51,252 nt of DNA from JBBQWS01 sp038210415 (GCA_038210415.1 JBBQWS010000019.1:1-51252); one strand, 5' to 3'. Positions 1 to 12,043 are shown, counted from the first letter of the stretch. Numbers and translations are program-made. Notes: a model not told the origin generated them from the sequence alone.

Positions 1-1628
1 GGCTCAGCCACGATGTCGCCGCGCCCTGGGACCTCGGCAAGGTCCAGCGGCTTGCCCGACGACGCCGCCAGGATGGTCTCGCCTGAGGAGTCGACCAGCC
101 GGGCGCCGATGAACCAGCGGCTGTCCGCCACTGCCTGCAGCATCGCTAGCAGACGGTCCTCGGGGCCATCGTGCTGAGCGGCGGCGGTCGTCGCGGCGAG
201 CAGCAGGGCACCCGCGTCCCCGGCGTGGTCGGCGCTCTGCCAGGACCGGCGCTGCGCCGTGACGTCGCGGTAGAACGCGAACAGGCCCTGCGTCGTCGGG
301 ACCAGTCGGTTCTCCAACCAGCGACCGTTGTAGTAGTCGGCGAAGTCAACCGAATGCTGCTCGGCCATCGCTCGCATGCACTGCACGTAGAAGTTGGAGC
401 CCACCGACTCGGGGAACTCGGCCCAGATGTTGCGACCCTCGAGCTCGCGGGCCGGGCGCCCGGCGATCTCGGCAGCGCGCCGGTTCACGAAGACGTACCG
501 CCAGTCACGGTCGAGGGCGACAAAGGCCTCGTCCGCTTCGTCGAGGATCTCGCGCAGCGGTTCGCGGAGGTCGATCGCGGTGTCGTCGCCCAGCAGCCTG
601 CCTGGCTTCAGCGGCACCCATACCCGCAGCTCTGCACCGCCGCCGGACCCCGCGTGCAGAGCGAACGTGCCGCCCGCCGCCGTGACCCGCTGGCGCATAC
701 CGGCCAGGCCACGGTGGCCGCGCTGCTCGACGAAACCGTCGTCGCCCGGCCCGGTGCCATCGTCACATACCGTCAGCGACCAGCCGTTGCCCTCGTTCGC
801 GAGCGTGAGGACGACCGCTTGTGCCTGCGAGTGCCGCACGACGTTGCTCAGCGCCTCCTGTGCTACCCGGTAGAGCAGCCGTGCTGAGGGCTCGTCGACG
901 ACGTCCGAGCTGCGATCGACGACATCGAAGTGGATCGTGGAGCCGTTCAGCATGCCCACGGTCAGGTCGCGCAGCGCACTGCCCAGCCGGCCCGTGCCCC
1001 CGGGCGGCTCGAGCGTGAAGATCATGGCCCGGAACCGGTTGACCGCGGCCTGCAGCGCCTGATGCAGCTGGCCGACCTCTGCCCCCAGCCCCGGCCCGAG
1101 AGCCTCGCGGATCCGTCGCTCGAGCAGCTGGATCCGCAGATCGAGCGACGCCAGGATCTGCAGCGTGTCGTCGTGCAGCTCCTGGGCGAGCTCGTGCCGC
1201 TCGGCGTCCTGAACGGCGAGGAGCTGCATCAGCTGGCTGGACTTCTCCCGGGCCAGCGCGACGTCGAGCTTCTCGGCCCGTTCGATCTCGGAGACGTCAG
1301 ACGTCACGCACAAGACCTCGACCACCCGTCCGGCATCGTCCCTGCGGGGGCGGAACCAGGTCGACAGGTGGTTCCCTCCGGAGGTGTACATGTCGGAGCG
1401 GAACGACTCGCCAGCCAGGGCTCGCCGATAGCTCGCCAGCTGCTCGGGGGTGTTGGGAAACGCATCGAAGACGTTCCACCCCACTGCCTCACCGTCGGCC
1501 AAGCCGTGGAGATTCAGGCCTTGCCCCGTCGACAGGGTGATGACCCCCTGCGCGTCCATCGCCCAGAGCACGATCGGGGTGCTCTGGGCCACGATCCGCA
1601 GCAAGCTGTCGTCGGCGCCCTGGGGCAT
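1..1628 (-). CDS. Sensor histidine kinase with PAS domains on both sides of the kinase core (C-terminus cut by window edge)
   Basis: Open frame read from an ATG that overlaps the stop of the upstream response regulator (ATGA), running off the left edge after about 542 codons. Visible domains: PAS at about residues 8-118; a HisKA_3 dimerisation segment with the motif ELHDDTLQ, His152 being the expected phosphorylation site; a HATPase with N-box EALSNVVRH (Asn262) and G-box DDGTGPG; then a second PAS at about 355-460 and the start of a GAF-like region. No membrane segment is seen in the visible part, so it is probably cytosolic. It should phosphorylate the coupled LuxR-type regulator. The odd point is the sensory domain after the ATPase, where NarL-type kinases normally end. 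The C-terminal domain is outside the window. Confidence 0.85.
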   Translation of the reverse strand, partial: MPQGADDSLLRIVAQSTPIVLWAMDAQGVITLSTGQGLNLHGLADGEAVGWNVFDAFPNTPEQLASYRRALAGESFRSDMYTSGGNHLSTWFRPRRDDAGRVVEVLCVTSDVSEIERAEKLDVALAREKSSQLMQLLAVQDAERHELAQELHDDTLQILASLDLRIQLLERRIREALGPGLGAEVGQLHQALQAAVNRFRAMIFTLEPPGGTGRLGSALRDLTVGMLNGSTIHFDVVDRSSDVVDEPSARLLYRVAQEALSNVVRHSQAQAVVLTLANEGNGWSLTVCDDGTGPGDDGFVEQRGHRGLAGMRQRVTAAGGTFALHAGSGGGAELRVWVPLKPGRLLGDDTAIDLREPLREILDEADEAFVALDRDWRYVFVNRRAAEIAGRPARELEGRNIWAEFPESVGSNFYVQCMRAMAEQHSVDFADYYNGRWLENRLVPTTQGLFAFYRDVTAQRRSWQSADHAGDAGALLLAATTAAAQHDGPEDRLLAMLQAVADSRWFIGARLVDSSGETILAASSGKPLDLAEVPGRGDIVAE

Positions 1629-2302
1629 CAACGAACGCCCGACGGGACGATGATCCCTTCGCGTACGGCCACCGAGAGTGCCTCGAGCTTGGAGTGCACG
1701 CTGAGCTTGGCCAGGATGTTCTGGACGTGGTTGCGCACGGTGTTGACCGAGATCCCGAGCCGCTCGGCGATGGCGGAGTTCGTCAGCCCTTCGGCCAACA
1801 GCTGCAGCGCCTCGATCTCTCGCGGGGTGAGCTCGCTGCCGATCCCGTGCCGCTCACGGCTCAGTCGCGGGAGCAACCGGGCCAGCAGGGCCGGGCTGAC
1901 GAGGACCTCACCGGCGGCCGCAGCACGGACCGCCTGCACGAGCTCTTCCAGCGACGCCGACTTGGACAGGAACCCGGAGGCGCCGTTCTCTACGGCCGAC
2001 ACCAGGGCAGCGTCGTCGACCGCCGCTGACATGAGCACGATGTGCATGCGGGGGGCCAGCCGCTTGAGCTCGGGGATCGCATCCACCCCGAAGCCGTCGG
2101 GCAAGCGATGGTCGATGACCAGGACGTCCGGCGCATCGGTCGCGACCCAACGTCGGGCTTCCGCGAGCGAGCCTGCGGTGCCGACCACGGCCAGGTCGAA
2201 CTCCTGGCTGAGGGCCATCCCCAGACTTGTCGCGAACATGACGTGGTCGTCGACGACGAGTACACGCACCAAAGAAACTGAACTGAGCACAGCCTCGACC
2301 AC
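1628..2302 (-). CDS. NarL/LuxR-family response regulator
   Basis: DNA-binding response regulator of 224 residues. The receiver domain has the acidic pair Asp18-Asp19, the phosphoacceptor Asp64 in the strand VIDHRLPDG, Ser92 and Lys114 at the conserved switch positions. The C-terminal LuxR helix-turn-helix (about 158-215) reads LTPREIEALQLLAEG followed by SVNTVRNHVQNI. Its stop overlaps the kinase start by ATGA, so the two are translationally coupled partners. The first 11 residues precede the usual receiver start, so a start a few codons downstream is possible. The target genes cannot be told from the sequence. Confidence 0.9.
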   Translation of the reverse strand: MVEAVLSSVSLVRVLVVDDHVMFATSLGMALSQEFDLAVVGTAGSLAEARRWVATDAPDVLVIDHRLPDGFGVDAIPELKRLAPRMHIVLMSAAVDDAALVSAVENGASGFLSKSASLEELVQAVRAAAAGEVLVSPALLARLLPRLSRERHGIGSELTPREIEALQLLAEGLTNSAIAERLGISVNTVRNHVQNILAKLSVHSKLEALSVAVREGIIVPSGVR

Positions 2303-2479
2303 GGGAATCCTACTTCCGTCGTCGTCGGCGCAGGGGACCTGACCGATGCTGTTCGCACTAGCCAGGCGCAGACGGGTTGACCAGGCCTTCAGAGTACCCC
2401 CGCATCTGCCGATCGTGGTGCGACACGCGGCGTGTCCCGGCGGCGACTCTTCGTGACCGCCCCAGGCGCAGGAGCTCGC

Positions 2480-5392
<2,913 letters not shown>

Positions 5393-5500
5393 AGGACAGG
5401 ATCCTCAGGGATATTGAAGTCGGAGGGGAGTCGTCAGGGTTCAGGCTAACCGGGGGTTCCGACAGATTCTTCCCGGAGTCCACTGGGTAGCCTCGGCTCC

Positions 5501-6241
5501 GTGACCACCCCTGAAGGCACCGACCACCGCGCCGCCCTCGATTCGGCGCTGGCCGAGCTCGGTGCCGCCACCGGCCGGCTGCTGGCCAGCGCCCGCAAGC
5601 TGACCGACGCCTCGCTCGTGCTGCCATCTCGGCTGCCGGGCTGGACCCGCGGCCATGTGATCACCCATCTGGCCCGCAACGCGGACGGGATGACCGAGCT
5701 GCTCGACGGGCTCGTCACCGGAGACGAGGTCGCGATGTACGCATCCGCTGCGGCCCGCGACGCCGGGATCGCGGCCGGCGCGGGCCGGCCGGTCGCCGAG
5801 CAGGTGGCCGACCTCGAGGAGTCGGCAGCTCGCTTCGCCGCGACGGCGGCGGGCCTGCCCGATCCGGTGCTGGACCAGGTCGTCCACGTCGGGCTGGGCC
5901 GGGTGCCCGTGCCCGGGTTCGACGCCCCCCTGATGCGGATCCGCGAGGTGCAGATCCACCACGTCGACCTGGGGGTCGGTTTCGCACCTGACGACTGGCC
6001 GAAGGCGTTCGCCGTGCGCACCTTGGACCAGCTGGCCCCGTTCTTCCACGACCAGCGCACCGTGCCGGTGGGCCGGTTGGTGGACCCGGCGATGGGCCGG
6101 GCCTGGTCGGTCGGCAGCGGGGGGCCGGACCTCTCCGGTGCAGCGGCTGCACTCGCCGCGTGGCTCGTGGGGCGCTCGACCGGCCCCGACCTGGAGATGT
6201 CCGACGGGACTGCCGTACCGTCGGCTCCGGCCTGGGTCTAG
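5501..6241 (+). CDS. Maleylpyruvate isomerase family, mycothiol-dependent type (DinB-like fold)
   Basis: Protein of 246 residues with the MDMPI N-terminal domain. The motif WTRGHVITHLARNAD gives His52 and His56, and REVQIHHVDL gives Glu149 and His153; His52, Glu149 and His153 match the His-Glu-His zinc site known for mycothiol-dependent maleylpyruvate isomerase. Known members use mycothiol to isomerise or conjugate small electrophiles; the actual substrate here is unknown and no gentisate pathway gene is nearby. It is followed after 22 bases by a metallo-beta-lactamase hydrolase on the same strand, a plausible two-gene operon for thiol-adduct detoxification. The GTG start at 5501 is used because the domain begins directly after it. 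Confidence 0.85.
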   Translation: MTTPEGTDHRAALDSALAELGAATGRLLASARKLTDASLVLPSRLPGWTRGHVITHLARNADGMTELLDGLVTGDEVAMYASAAARDAGIAAGAGRPVAEQVADLEESAARFAATAAGLPDPVLDQVVHVGLGRVPVPGFDAPLMRIREVQIHHVDLGVGFAPDDWPKAFAVRTLDQLAPFFHDQRTVPVGRLVDPAMGRAWSVGSGGPDLSGAAAALAAWLVGRSTGPDLEMSDGTAVPSAPAWV

Positions 6242-6263
6242 CCCTACGAACGAAGGCGCTGCG

Positions 6264-6917
6264 ATGAACTACCTCGGCAAGGTGCACCCCGGCGGCCCGG
6301 CCGCTGTTCACGAGCTCGCGGCGCTCACCATCTCCAAGCTCTCGGTGGGCGCGATGAACAACAACGCCTATCTCCTGCGCTGTCGGGCGTCCGGTGAGCA
6401 GCTGCTGATCGACGCTGCGGCCGACCCCGACCTGCTGCTGGGGCTGATCGGCTCAGACGGCCTGGTCGGCATCGTGACCACCCACGGACACGCCGACCAC
6501 TGGCAGGCCCTGGCGGCGGTGGCGGCAGCGACGTCGGCGCGCACGTTCGCGCACGCGGACGACGCACCGATGATCCCGGTGGAGACCGACGTGTTCCTCT
6601 CCGACGGCGACCGGCTCCGCTTCGGCGAGATCGAGCTGGGAGTGACCCACCTGGTCGGCCACACCCCCGGGAGCGTCGTGCTCACCTACGACGATCCGGA
6701 CGGGTCACCGCAGGCGTTCACCGGCGACTGCCTGTTCCCCGGCGGGATCGGCCGCACCCAGTCGAGCGAGGATTTCGACAGCCTGTACGCCGGCGTCGCC
6801 ACGAAGATCTTCGGCCGCCTGCCCGACGAGACCTGGGTCTACCCCGGCCACGGCGACGACACGACGCTGGGCGCCGAGCGACCCCACCTGGACCAGTGGC
6901 TCGCGCGCCGCTGGTGA
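6264..6917 (+). CDS. Metallo-beta-lactamase fold hydrolase (glyoxalase II-like)
   Basis: Protein of 217 residues from the ATG at 6264, preceded by CGAAGG as ribosome site; a longer frame from 6138 would overlap the upstream gene and is rejected. The metal motif is THGHADH (His74, His76, Asp78, His79), with further ligands His133 in VGHTPGS, Asp155 in TGDCLF and His196 in PGHGDD, the pattern of glyoxalase II-type hydrolases. It probably cleaves a thioester or thiol conjugate, perhaps of mycothiol given the neighbour. In Mycobacterium a hydrolase of this kind also sits beside uvrA (from memory). Substrate specificity is inferred only. Confidence 0.88.
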   Translation: MNYLGKVHPGGPAAVHELAALTISKLSVGAMNNNAYLLRCRASGEQLLIDAAADPDLLLGLIGSDGLVGIVTTHGHADHWQALAAVAAATSARTFAHADDAPMIPVETDVFLSDGDRLRFGEIELGVTHLVGHTPGSVVLTYDDPDGSPQAFTGDCLFPGGIGRTQSSEDFDSLYAGVATKIFGRLPDETWVYPGHGDDTTLGAERPHLDQWLARRW

Positions 6918-6945
6918 CCTTGGCCCGCTCGTTTGCGGCAAGTCG

Positions 6946-7917
6946 CTAGGTGACCGTGCGGCGGGTGTGCAGCAGGCTCGCGGTTGCGGTCACCGCCAAG
7001 ATCGCTGCGATGACGCCGAGGGAGAGCGCGATCGAGATCTCGGGTGCCCAGGCCATCGGCTCCCCCCCGTTGATGAAGGGCACGGCGTTGACCCGCATGG
7101 CCTCGAAGACCAGCTTGAGACCGATGAAGCCAAGGATCACCGCCAGGCCGTAGCCCAGGAAGACCAGGCGGTCGAGCAGACCGCCGAGCAGGAAGTAGAC
7201 CTGGGTGAGCCCCATCAGGGCGAACGCGTTCGCGGCGAAGACGAGGTACGGCTCTTTGGTGAGGCCGAAGATCGCTGGGATCGAGTCGAGGGCGAACAGC
7301 AGATCGGTCGTGCCAATGGCGACCATCACCATGAGCATCGGGGTGAAGATCGGCCGACCGTCGATCCGGGTCCGCAACCGGACGCCGTCGTACTCGCGCG
7401 TGGTCGGGACCAGCCGCCGCACCAGGCGCAGCACCGCGTTCTCGGTGAACTCGTCGGGCTCCTCGCCCTGTCGGGCCAGGGTGATCGCGGTCCACATCAA
7501 GAACGCACCGAAGACGTAGTAGACCCACTCGAACCGAGCGATCAGCGCGGCCCCGACTGCGATGAACAAGCCGCGGAGGACCAGGGCAAGCAGGATGCCG
7601 ACCACCAGGACGGTGCGCTGGATGGCCTCCGGGACCCGGAACCTGGTCATGATCAGCAGGAATACGAACAGGTTGTCGAGCGACAGGCTGTACTCGGTCA
7701 ACCAGCCCGCGAAGAACTCCCCGCCGTACTGGCGGCCGCTCACCGCACCGACAGCAAGCCCGAACAGGATCGCGAGACCGATGTAGAGCAGCACCCACCG
7801 GGCGGACTCGCGGGCCGACGGGCGGTGCGGCCGCCGGCTCACGACCGCCAGGTCGAGCAGAAGAGTGGCCAGGATCAACCCGAGGGTGAGCATCCAGACC
7901 AGCGGCGTGACCTGCAC
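6946..7917 (-). CDS. TerC-family integral membrane protein
   Basis: Membrane protein of 323 residues with about nine hydrophobic segments. The family motifs are present: EYSLSLDNLFVF (Asp81) and LLFALDSIPAIF, whose acidic residues lie inside membrane helices as in TerC/Alx proteins. Studied relatives move or export divalent metal, mainly manganese, and some support metalation of secreted enzymes; tellurite resistance is only the historical name. The GTG start overlaps the uvrB stop by one base (TAGTG), so it is probably translated in coupling with uvrB. No metal riboswitch precedes it, unlike E. coli alx. Confidence 0.9.
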   Translation of the reverse strand: MQVTPLVWMLTLGLILATLLLDLAVVSRRPHRPSARESARWVLLYIGLAILFGLAVGAVSGRQYGGEFFAGWLTEYSLSLDNLFVFLLIMTRFRVPEAIQRTVLVVGILLALVLRGLFIAVGAALIARFEWVYYVFGAFLMWTAITLARQGEEPDEFTENAVLRLVRRLVPTTREYDGVRLRTRIDGRPIFTPMLMVMVAIGTTDLLFALDSIPAIFGLTKEPYLVFAANAFALMGLTQVYFLLGGLLDRLVFLGYGLAVILGFIGLKLVFEAMRVNAVPFINGGEPMAWAPEISIALSLGVIAAILAVTATASLLHTRRTVT

Positions 7918-10022
7918 TAGCGGACCCCGGCCGCATCCATGCCGCGCAGCTCCTTCTTGAGCTCGGACACCTCGTCACGGAGCCGGGCGGCGACCTCGAA
8001 CTGCAGTGCCGCGGCCGCCTCGTGCATCTGGTCGTTCAGCTGTTGGATCAAGTTGGCGAGATCAGCCCGTGGCAGCCCGGCCAGCTGGGCCGTCCGAGCC
8101 CCCGCTGCGCGCGACCCGAAGGCCGGAACCGGTGCCTTGCCGCGACTCTGCTGGCGGCCGGCGCCACCGAGCAGTGCCTCGGTGTCGGCGTCCTCGCGCG
8201 CAATCAGCTCGGTGATGTCGCTGATCTTCTTGCGCAACGGCTGCGGGTCGAGACCGCGCTCGGTGTTGTACGCGATCTGCTTGACCCGACGGCGGTTGGT
8301 CTCGTCGATCGCCTTCTCCATCGAGGGAGTGATCCGGTCCGCGTACATGTGAACCTGGCCGGACACGTTGCGGGCAGCCCGGCCGATCGTCTGGATCAGA
8401 GACGTGGCCGAACGGAGGAAGCCTTCCTTGTCGGCGTCGAGGATCGCCACCAGAGAGACCTCGGGCAGGTCGAGACCCTCCCGCAGCAGGTTGATGCCGA
8501 CGAGGACGTCGAACTCGCCGAGGCGTAGCTCGCGGAGCAGCTCCACCCTGCGCAGCGTGTCGACCTCGGAGTGCAGGTAGCGGACCTTGACGCCCAGCTC
8601 GAGCAGGTAGTCGGTGAGGTCCTCGGACATCTTCTTGGTCAGTGTGGTGACGAGCACCCGCTCGGATCGCGCCGAGCGCAAGCCGATCTCGTGGACGAGG
8701 TCGTCGATCTGGCCCTTGGTCGGCTTCACGACGATCTCGGGGTCGATCAGACCCGTCGGTCGGATGATCTGCTCGACGACTCCCCTGCCCCGAGAGAGCT
8801 CGTAGGGGCCGGGCGTGGCCGACAGGTAGACCGTCTGCCCGATCCGCTGGACGAACTCCTCCCACTTCAACGGGCGGTTGTCCATCGCGCTCGGCAATCG
8901 GAAGCCGTGCTCGACCAGGGTGCGCTTGCGGGACATGTCGCCCTCATACATCGCCCCGATCTGCGGAACGGTCACGTGCGACTCGTCGATGACCAGCAGG
9001 AAGTCCTCGGGGAAGTAGTCGAGCAGGGTATTCGGGGCCGTACCCGCCGAGCGGCCGTCGATGTGCCGGCTGTAGTTCTCGATGCCCGAGCACGAGCCCA
9101 CCTGTCGCATCATCTCGAGGTCGTACGTGGTGCGCATGCGCAGGCGCTGCGCCTCGAGCAGGCTGCCCTGATGCTCCAGCTCGGCAAGCCGCGAGCCGAG
9201 CTCGGCCTCGATCCCGCCGATCGCCCGCTCCATCCGCTCGGGCCCGGCCACGTAGTGGGTCGCAGGAAAGACGTACAGCGACTCATCCTCCGTCACCACC
9301 TCACCGGTGAGCGGGTGCAACGTCATCAGCCGTTCGATCTCGTCGCCGAACATCTCGATCCGCACAGCGAGCTGCTCGTAGACCGGGAAGATCTCGATGG
9401 TGTCGCCGCGGACCCGGAAGGTGCCGCGGGTGAACGCGACGTCGTTGCGGGTGTACTGGATGTCGACGAACCGGCGGAGCAGCTGGTCACGCTCGAAGGT
9501 GTCGCCGACCTTGAGCCGGACCATGCGGTCGACGTACTCCTGCGGGGTTCCCAGGCCGTAGATGCAGGAGACCGAGGCGACCACGATGACGTCGCGCCGG
9601 GTGAGCAGGCTGTTGGTCGCGGAGTGTCGAAGTCGTTCGACCTCGTCGTTGATCGACGAGTCCTTCTCGATGTAGGTGTCCGACTGAGGGATGTACGCCT
9701 CGGGCTGGTAGTAGTCGTAGTACGAGACGAAGTACTCGACGGCGTTGTCGGGCAGCAGCTCACGGAACTCGGTGGCCAGCTGGGCTGCGAGCGTCTTGTT
9801 GGGCGCCATCACCAGGGTCGGCCGCTGCAGCCGCTCGACCAGCCACGCGGTGGTCGCGGACTTGCCGGTGCCGGTCGCGCCCAGCAGGACGACGTCGGGC
9901 TCGCCGGCCAGGATCCGGCGCTCGAGGTCGTCGATCGCGGTCGGCTGATCGCCGGCAGGGTCCCAGTCACTGATGACCTTGAACGGGGCAACCCTGCGCT
10001 CGAGATCGGTCGTGGGTCGCAT
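7917..10022 (-). CDS. uvrB: Excinuclease ABC subunit B
   Basis: Helicase-like damage-verification subunit of nucleotide excision repair, 701 residues. Walker A GATGTGKS is at 48-55; the beta-hairpin region with YYDYYQPEAY follows; the Walker B motif is in VIDESHVTVPQIG; helicase motif VI is in QTIGRAARN; and the C-terminal UVR coiled-coil binds UvrC. I start at the ATG at 10022 (MRPTTDLERR). The frame stays open for 94 codons further upstream, but that stretch has the composition of a shadow frame and runs across the small plus-strand gene. terC follows with a one-base overlap. Confidence 0.97.
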   Translation of the reverse strand: MRPTTDLERRVAPFKVISDWDPAGDQPTAIDDLERRILAGEPDVVLLGATGTGKSATTAWLVERLQRPTLVMAPNKTLAAQLATEFRELLPDNAVEYFVSYYDYYQPEAYIPQSDTYIEKDSSINDEVERLRHSATNSLLTRRDVIVVASVSCIYGLGTPQEYVDRMVRLKVGDTFERDQLLRRFVDIQYTRNDVAFTRGTFRVRGDTIEIFPVYEQLAVRIEMFGDEIERLMTLHPLTGEVVTEDESLYVFPATHYVAGPERMERAIGGIEAELGSRLAELEHQGSLLEAQRLRMRTTYDLEMMRQVGSCSGIENYSRHIDGRSAGTAPNTLLDYFPEDFLLVIDESHVTVPQIGAMYEGDMSRKRTLVEHGFRLPSAMDNRPLKWEEFVQRIGQTVYLSATPGPYELSRGRGVVEQIIRPTGLIDPEIVVKPTKGQIDDLVHEIGLRSARSERVLVTTLTKKMSEDLTDYLLELGVKVRYLHSEVDTLRRVELLRELRLGEFDVLVGINLLREGLDLPEVSLVAILDADKEGFLRSATSLIQTIGRAARNVSGQVHMYADRITPSMEKAIDETNRRRVKQIAYNTERGLDPQPLRKKISDITELIAREDADTEALLGGAGRQQSRGKAPVPAFGSRAAGARTAQLAGLPRADLANLIQQLNDQMHEAAAALQFEVAARLRDEVSELKKELRGMDAAGVR

Positions 10023-10079
10023 AGGTCCACCGTACGGCGGCGTTCCGACAACGACGAGCCAGCGTGGCATGCTGCTGCG

Positions 10080-10268
10080 GTGGCAACCGCGACGAAAGCA
10101 CAGCGGGTCGGCGTGCCCCGACACCGCAAGCGCCGTTCGCTGCGTCCGCAGGGCAAGCACCGGGCCACCCTGGGCTTCGCGAACCGGTGGATCGTGCCGG
10201 TGGGGCTCGCCGTCGCCATCTTGGCCGCGGTGGGTGTCCTGCTCGTCGTCGCCGACGCGCTGCTCTAG
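10080..10268 (+). CDS. Small single-pass membrane protein, unknown
   Basis: A 62-residue frame from a GTG at 10080. The N-terminal half is very basic (RHRKRRSLRPQGKHR) and is followed by one hydrophobic helix, VPVGLAVAILAAVGVLLVV, ending three residues before the stop. It lies between the divergent uvrB start and the 3' end of coaE, overlapping the coaE stop by four bases. No clear ribosome site is seen. The charge pattern and the fit between neighbours support a real gene, but it could also be spurious; I do not recognise a family. Confidence 0.5.
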   Translation: MATATKAQRVGVPRHRKRRSLRPQGKHRATLGFANRWIVPVGLAVAILAAVGVLLVVADALL

Positions 10269-10867
10269 CCGCGCTGCTCTAGCCGCGCTGCCAGCTGTGC
10301 CCACAGGCCGTCGACCTGGTCGGCCAGCTCGTCCTTGGTGCCGTCGTTGCGGAGCACGACGTCAGCGACCGCCAACCGCTCGGCCCGCCCGGCCTGCGCC
10401 GCCATGCGCGCCCGGGCGTCGGCCTCGGACCACCCGCGCAGCCGGACCAGCCGGTCGATCCGGACGTCGTCCGCCGCGTCGACGACGACCACGAGATCGA
10501 ACCCGGCGATCGCAGCCCGTTCGACCAGCAGCGGGACGTCGTAGACGACGACATGCTCGCCGGCCGCAGCCATCAGCTCCGCCGCCTGAGTCGCGACGAG
10601 CGGGTGGACGATCGCCTCGAGCCGGCCCCTCGCCACCTGATCGGCGAAAACGAGCGCAGCCATCGCGGGCCGGTCGAGCGCACCGTCTGGCCCCAGGATG
10701 CGCTCACCGAACACGTCGACGACGCGGGCCAGACCGGGTGTTCCGGGGGCCACGACGTCGCGGGCCAGCTGGTCGGCATCGATCACGACGGCCCCACGCG
10801 CGGCAAGCAACCGGGCCGCTTCGGACTTGCCGCTGCCGACGCCGCCGGTGAGCCCGACCTTGATCAC
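10265..10867 (-). CDS. coaE: Dephospho-CoA kinase
   Basis: Last enzyme of CoA synthesis, phosphorylating the 3'-hydroxyl of dephospho-CoA. The P-loop GGVGSGKS is at residues 8-15, DADQLARDVV follows, and the lid/CoA region carries VYDVPLLVE. The start is set at the GTG at 10867 because GAGGGAG lies about seven bases upstream and the P-loop then begins at the usual place; a TTG seven codons further up is less likely. Its length of 200 residues is typical. The uvrB-coaE-rpsA neighbourhood is as in other actinobacteria. Many actinobacterial CoaE proteins carry a C-terminal GrpB-like domain; this one does not. Confidence 0.95.
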   Translation of the reverse strand: MIKVGLTGGVGSGKSEAARLLAARGAVVIDADQLARDVVAPGTPGLARVVDVFGERILGPDGALDRPAMAALVFADQVARGRLEAIVHPLVATQAAELMAAAGEHVVVYDVPLLVERAAIAGFDLVVVVDAADDVRIDRLVRLRGWSEADARARMAAQAGRAERLAVADVVLRNDGTKDELADQVDGLWAQLAARLEQRG

Positions 10868-10990
10868 GACACGCGCTCCCTCGGTCAATTTGCTCGAACG
10901 GGCTACTACGTTACCGTTACGTGATCTTCCGGCTACGAACCCGCCAAGCCCGGCCGCCCCCTGCGACTGGCCAGTCCCTTGGAGAGTCTA

Positions 10991-12010
10991 TTGACGCGCC
11001 ACTCGACCCGACCGATTCCCCGCAGCAGCAGGCGACGCTCCCGCTGGGCCGCCCTCGCGGTTCCAACCGCCGGCCTGATCGCTGTCGCCGCCGTCGCGGC
11101 CACCACCGGACCTGGCACCGGCCAGGCCGCCTCCGTCGCGCACCCGATCATCTTTGGCGCTGCTGCTGACAGTCCGACGCAGGTGGCCGCGCACGAGCGA
11201 GTGCTCGGCCGGCACATGGAGGGCGTTCGCGACTACAAGTCGTGGGGCAGCCCGCTCTTCTCGAGCAACCAGACCGCGATGCGTGACACCGGGCACACGC
11301 TCTTCCTGTCGGTCAAGGCGATACGGGCCAGCGGGGCGCGCGTGAAGTTCGCGGACATCGCGGCCGCGCGAGCCGGCAGCGCCTTGTATAACGACATGGT
11401 CTCGATGGCCTCGCAGATCAAGGCGTTCCGCAACACCGTCTACATCGTGTTCAACCACGAGCCCGAGGCCTCCGGGAGCACCGCCAACGGAAACGGGCCA
11501 CAGTTCGCTGCCGCCTGGCGCAACTTCGTGACGATCATGCGTGCGCAGAAGGTCACGAACGCGAAGTACGTCGCGACCTTCACCGGCTGGGGATTCAGCC
11601 GCAAGGACAGCGGCAACGTCGCCAACTACTACCCGGGCGACCCTTACGTCGACGCAGTGGCCGCCGACGTCTACAACTGGGCCTCGTGCCGCAAGCAGCC
11701 GTGGACCCCGATGTCGTCGCTGGTGGCCGGCATCAAGGCCTGGGGAACGGCCCACCCGACGAAGCAGCTGATGCTGCTGGAGTGGGGCTCAGTCGAGGAC
11801 AAGTCGGTGCCCGGGCGCAAAGCCCAGTGGATCAACGACGTCGACGCGCTGTTCAAGACGCCGGCGTACAGCCAGTTCACCGCGCTCCTGCAGTGGGGCG
11901 GGCGGAACATCGTCGCCAACTGCCCGTTCGACTACACGACCTCCACGACCGCTACGGCTGCGTGGGCGACCATGGGCCGTGACCCGGCCTACGGGGCAAA
12001 CCCGGCCTAG
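10991..12010 (+). CDS. Secreted GH26-like glycoside hydrolase
   Basis: Exported protein of 339 residues. I use the TTG at 10991 because GGAG lies six bases before it. The N-terminus has an arginine-rich stretch and a hydrophobic segment (about 19-37) ending in AAVAATTG, a signal peptide or anchor. The fold resembles GH26 mannanase-type enzymes: the acid/base candidate Glu157 is in FNHEPEA and the nucleophile candidate Glu264 in LLEWGSVED, both on expected strand ends. GH26 members cut beta-mannan or related glucans; the substrate here is unknown. It is transcribed toward rpsA, from which a very strong hairpin separates it. Confidence 0.75.
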   Translation: MTRHSTRPIPRSSRRRSRWAALAVPTAGLIAVAAVAATTGPGTGQAASVAHPIIFGAAADSPTQVAAHERVLGRHMEGVRDYKSWGSPLFSSNQTAMRDTGHTLFLSVKAIRASGARVKFADIAAARAGSALYNDMVSMASQIKAFRNTVYIVFNHEPEASGSTANGNGPQFAAAWRNFVTIMRAQKVTNAKYVATFTGWGFSRKDSGNVANYYPGDPYVDAVAADVYNWASCRKQPWTPMSSLVAGIKAWGTAHPTKQLMLLEWGSVEDKSVPGRKAQWINDVDALFKTPAYSQFTALLQWGGRNIVANCPFDYTTSTTATAAWATMGRDPAYGANPA

Positions 12011-12043
12011 CCCAGGCAGTCGGGCGTGGGACCCCGGGACAGA

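Noticed and set aside
930..2342. Plus-strand open frame of 470 codons over the kinase and regulator
   Set aside because: The minus strand encodes clear kinase and LuxR regulator domains; the plus frame has none.
6946..7917. Manganese (yybP-ykoY) riboswitch for the terC gene
   Set aside because: The gene starts one base inside the uvrB stop, so there is no leader to hold it.
10023..10304. Long N-terminal extension of uvrB
   Set aside because: The open frame extends 94 codons, but UvrB family sequence starts at the ATG at 10022 and the extension crosses the divergent small gene.
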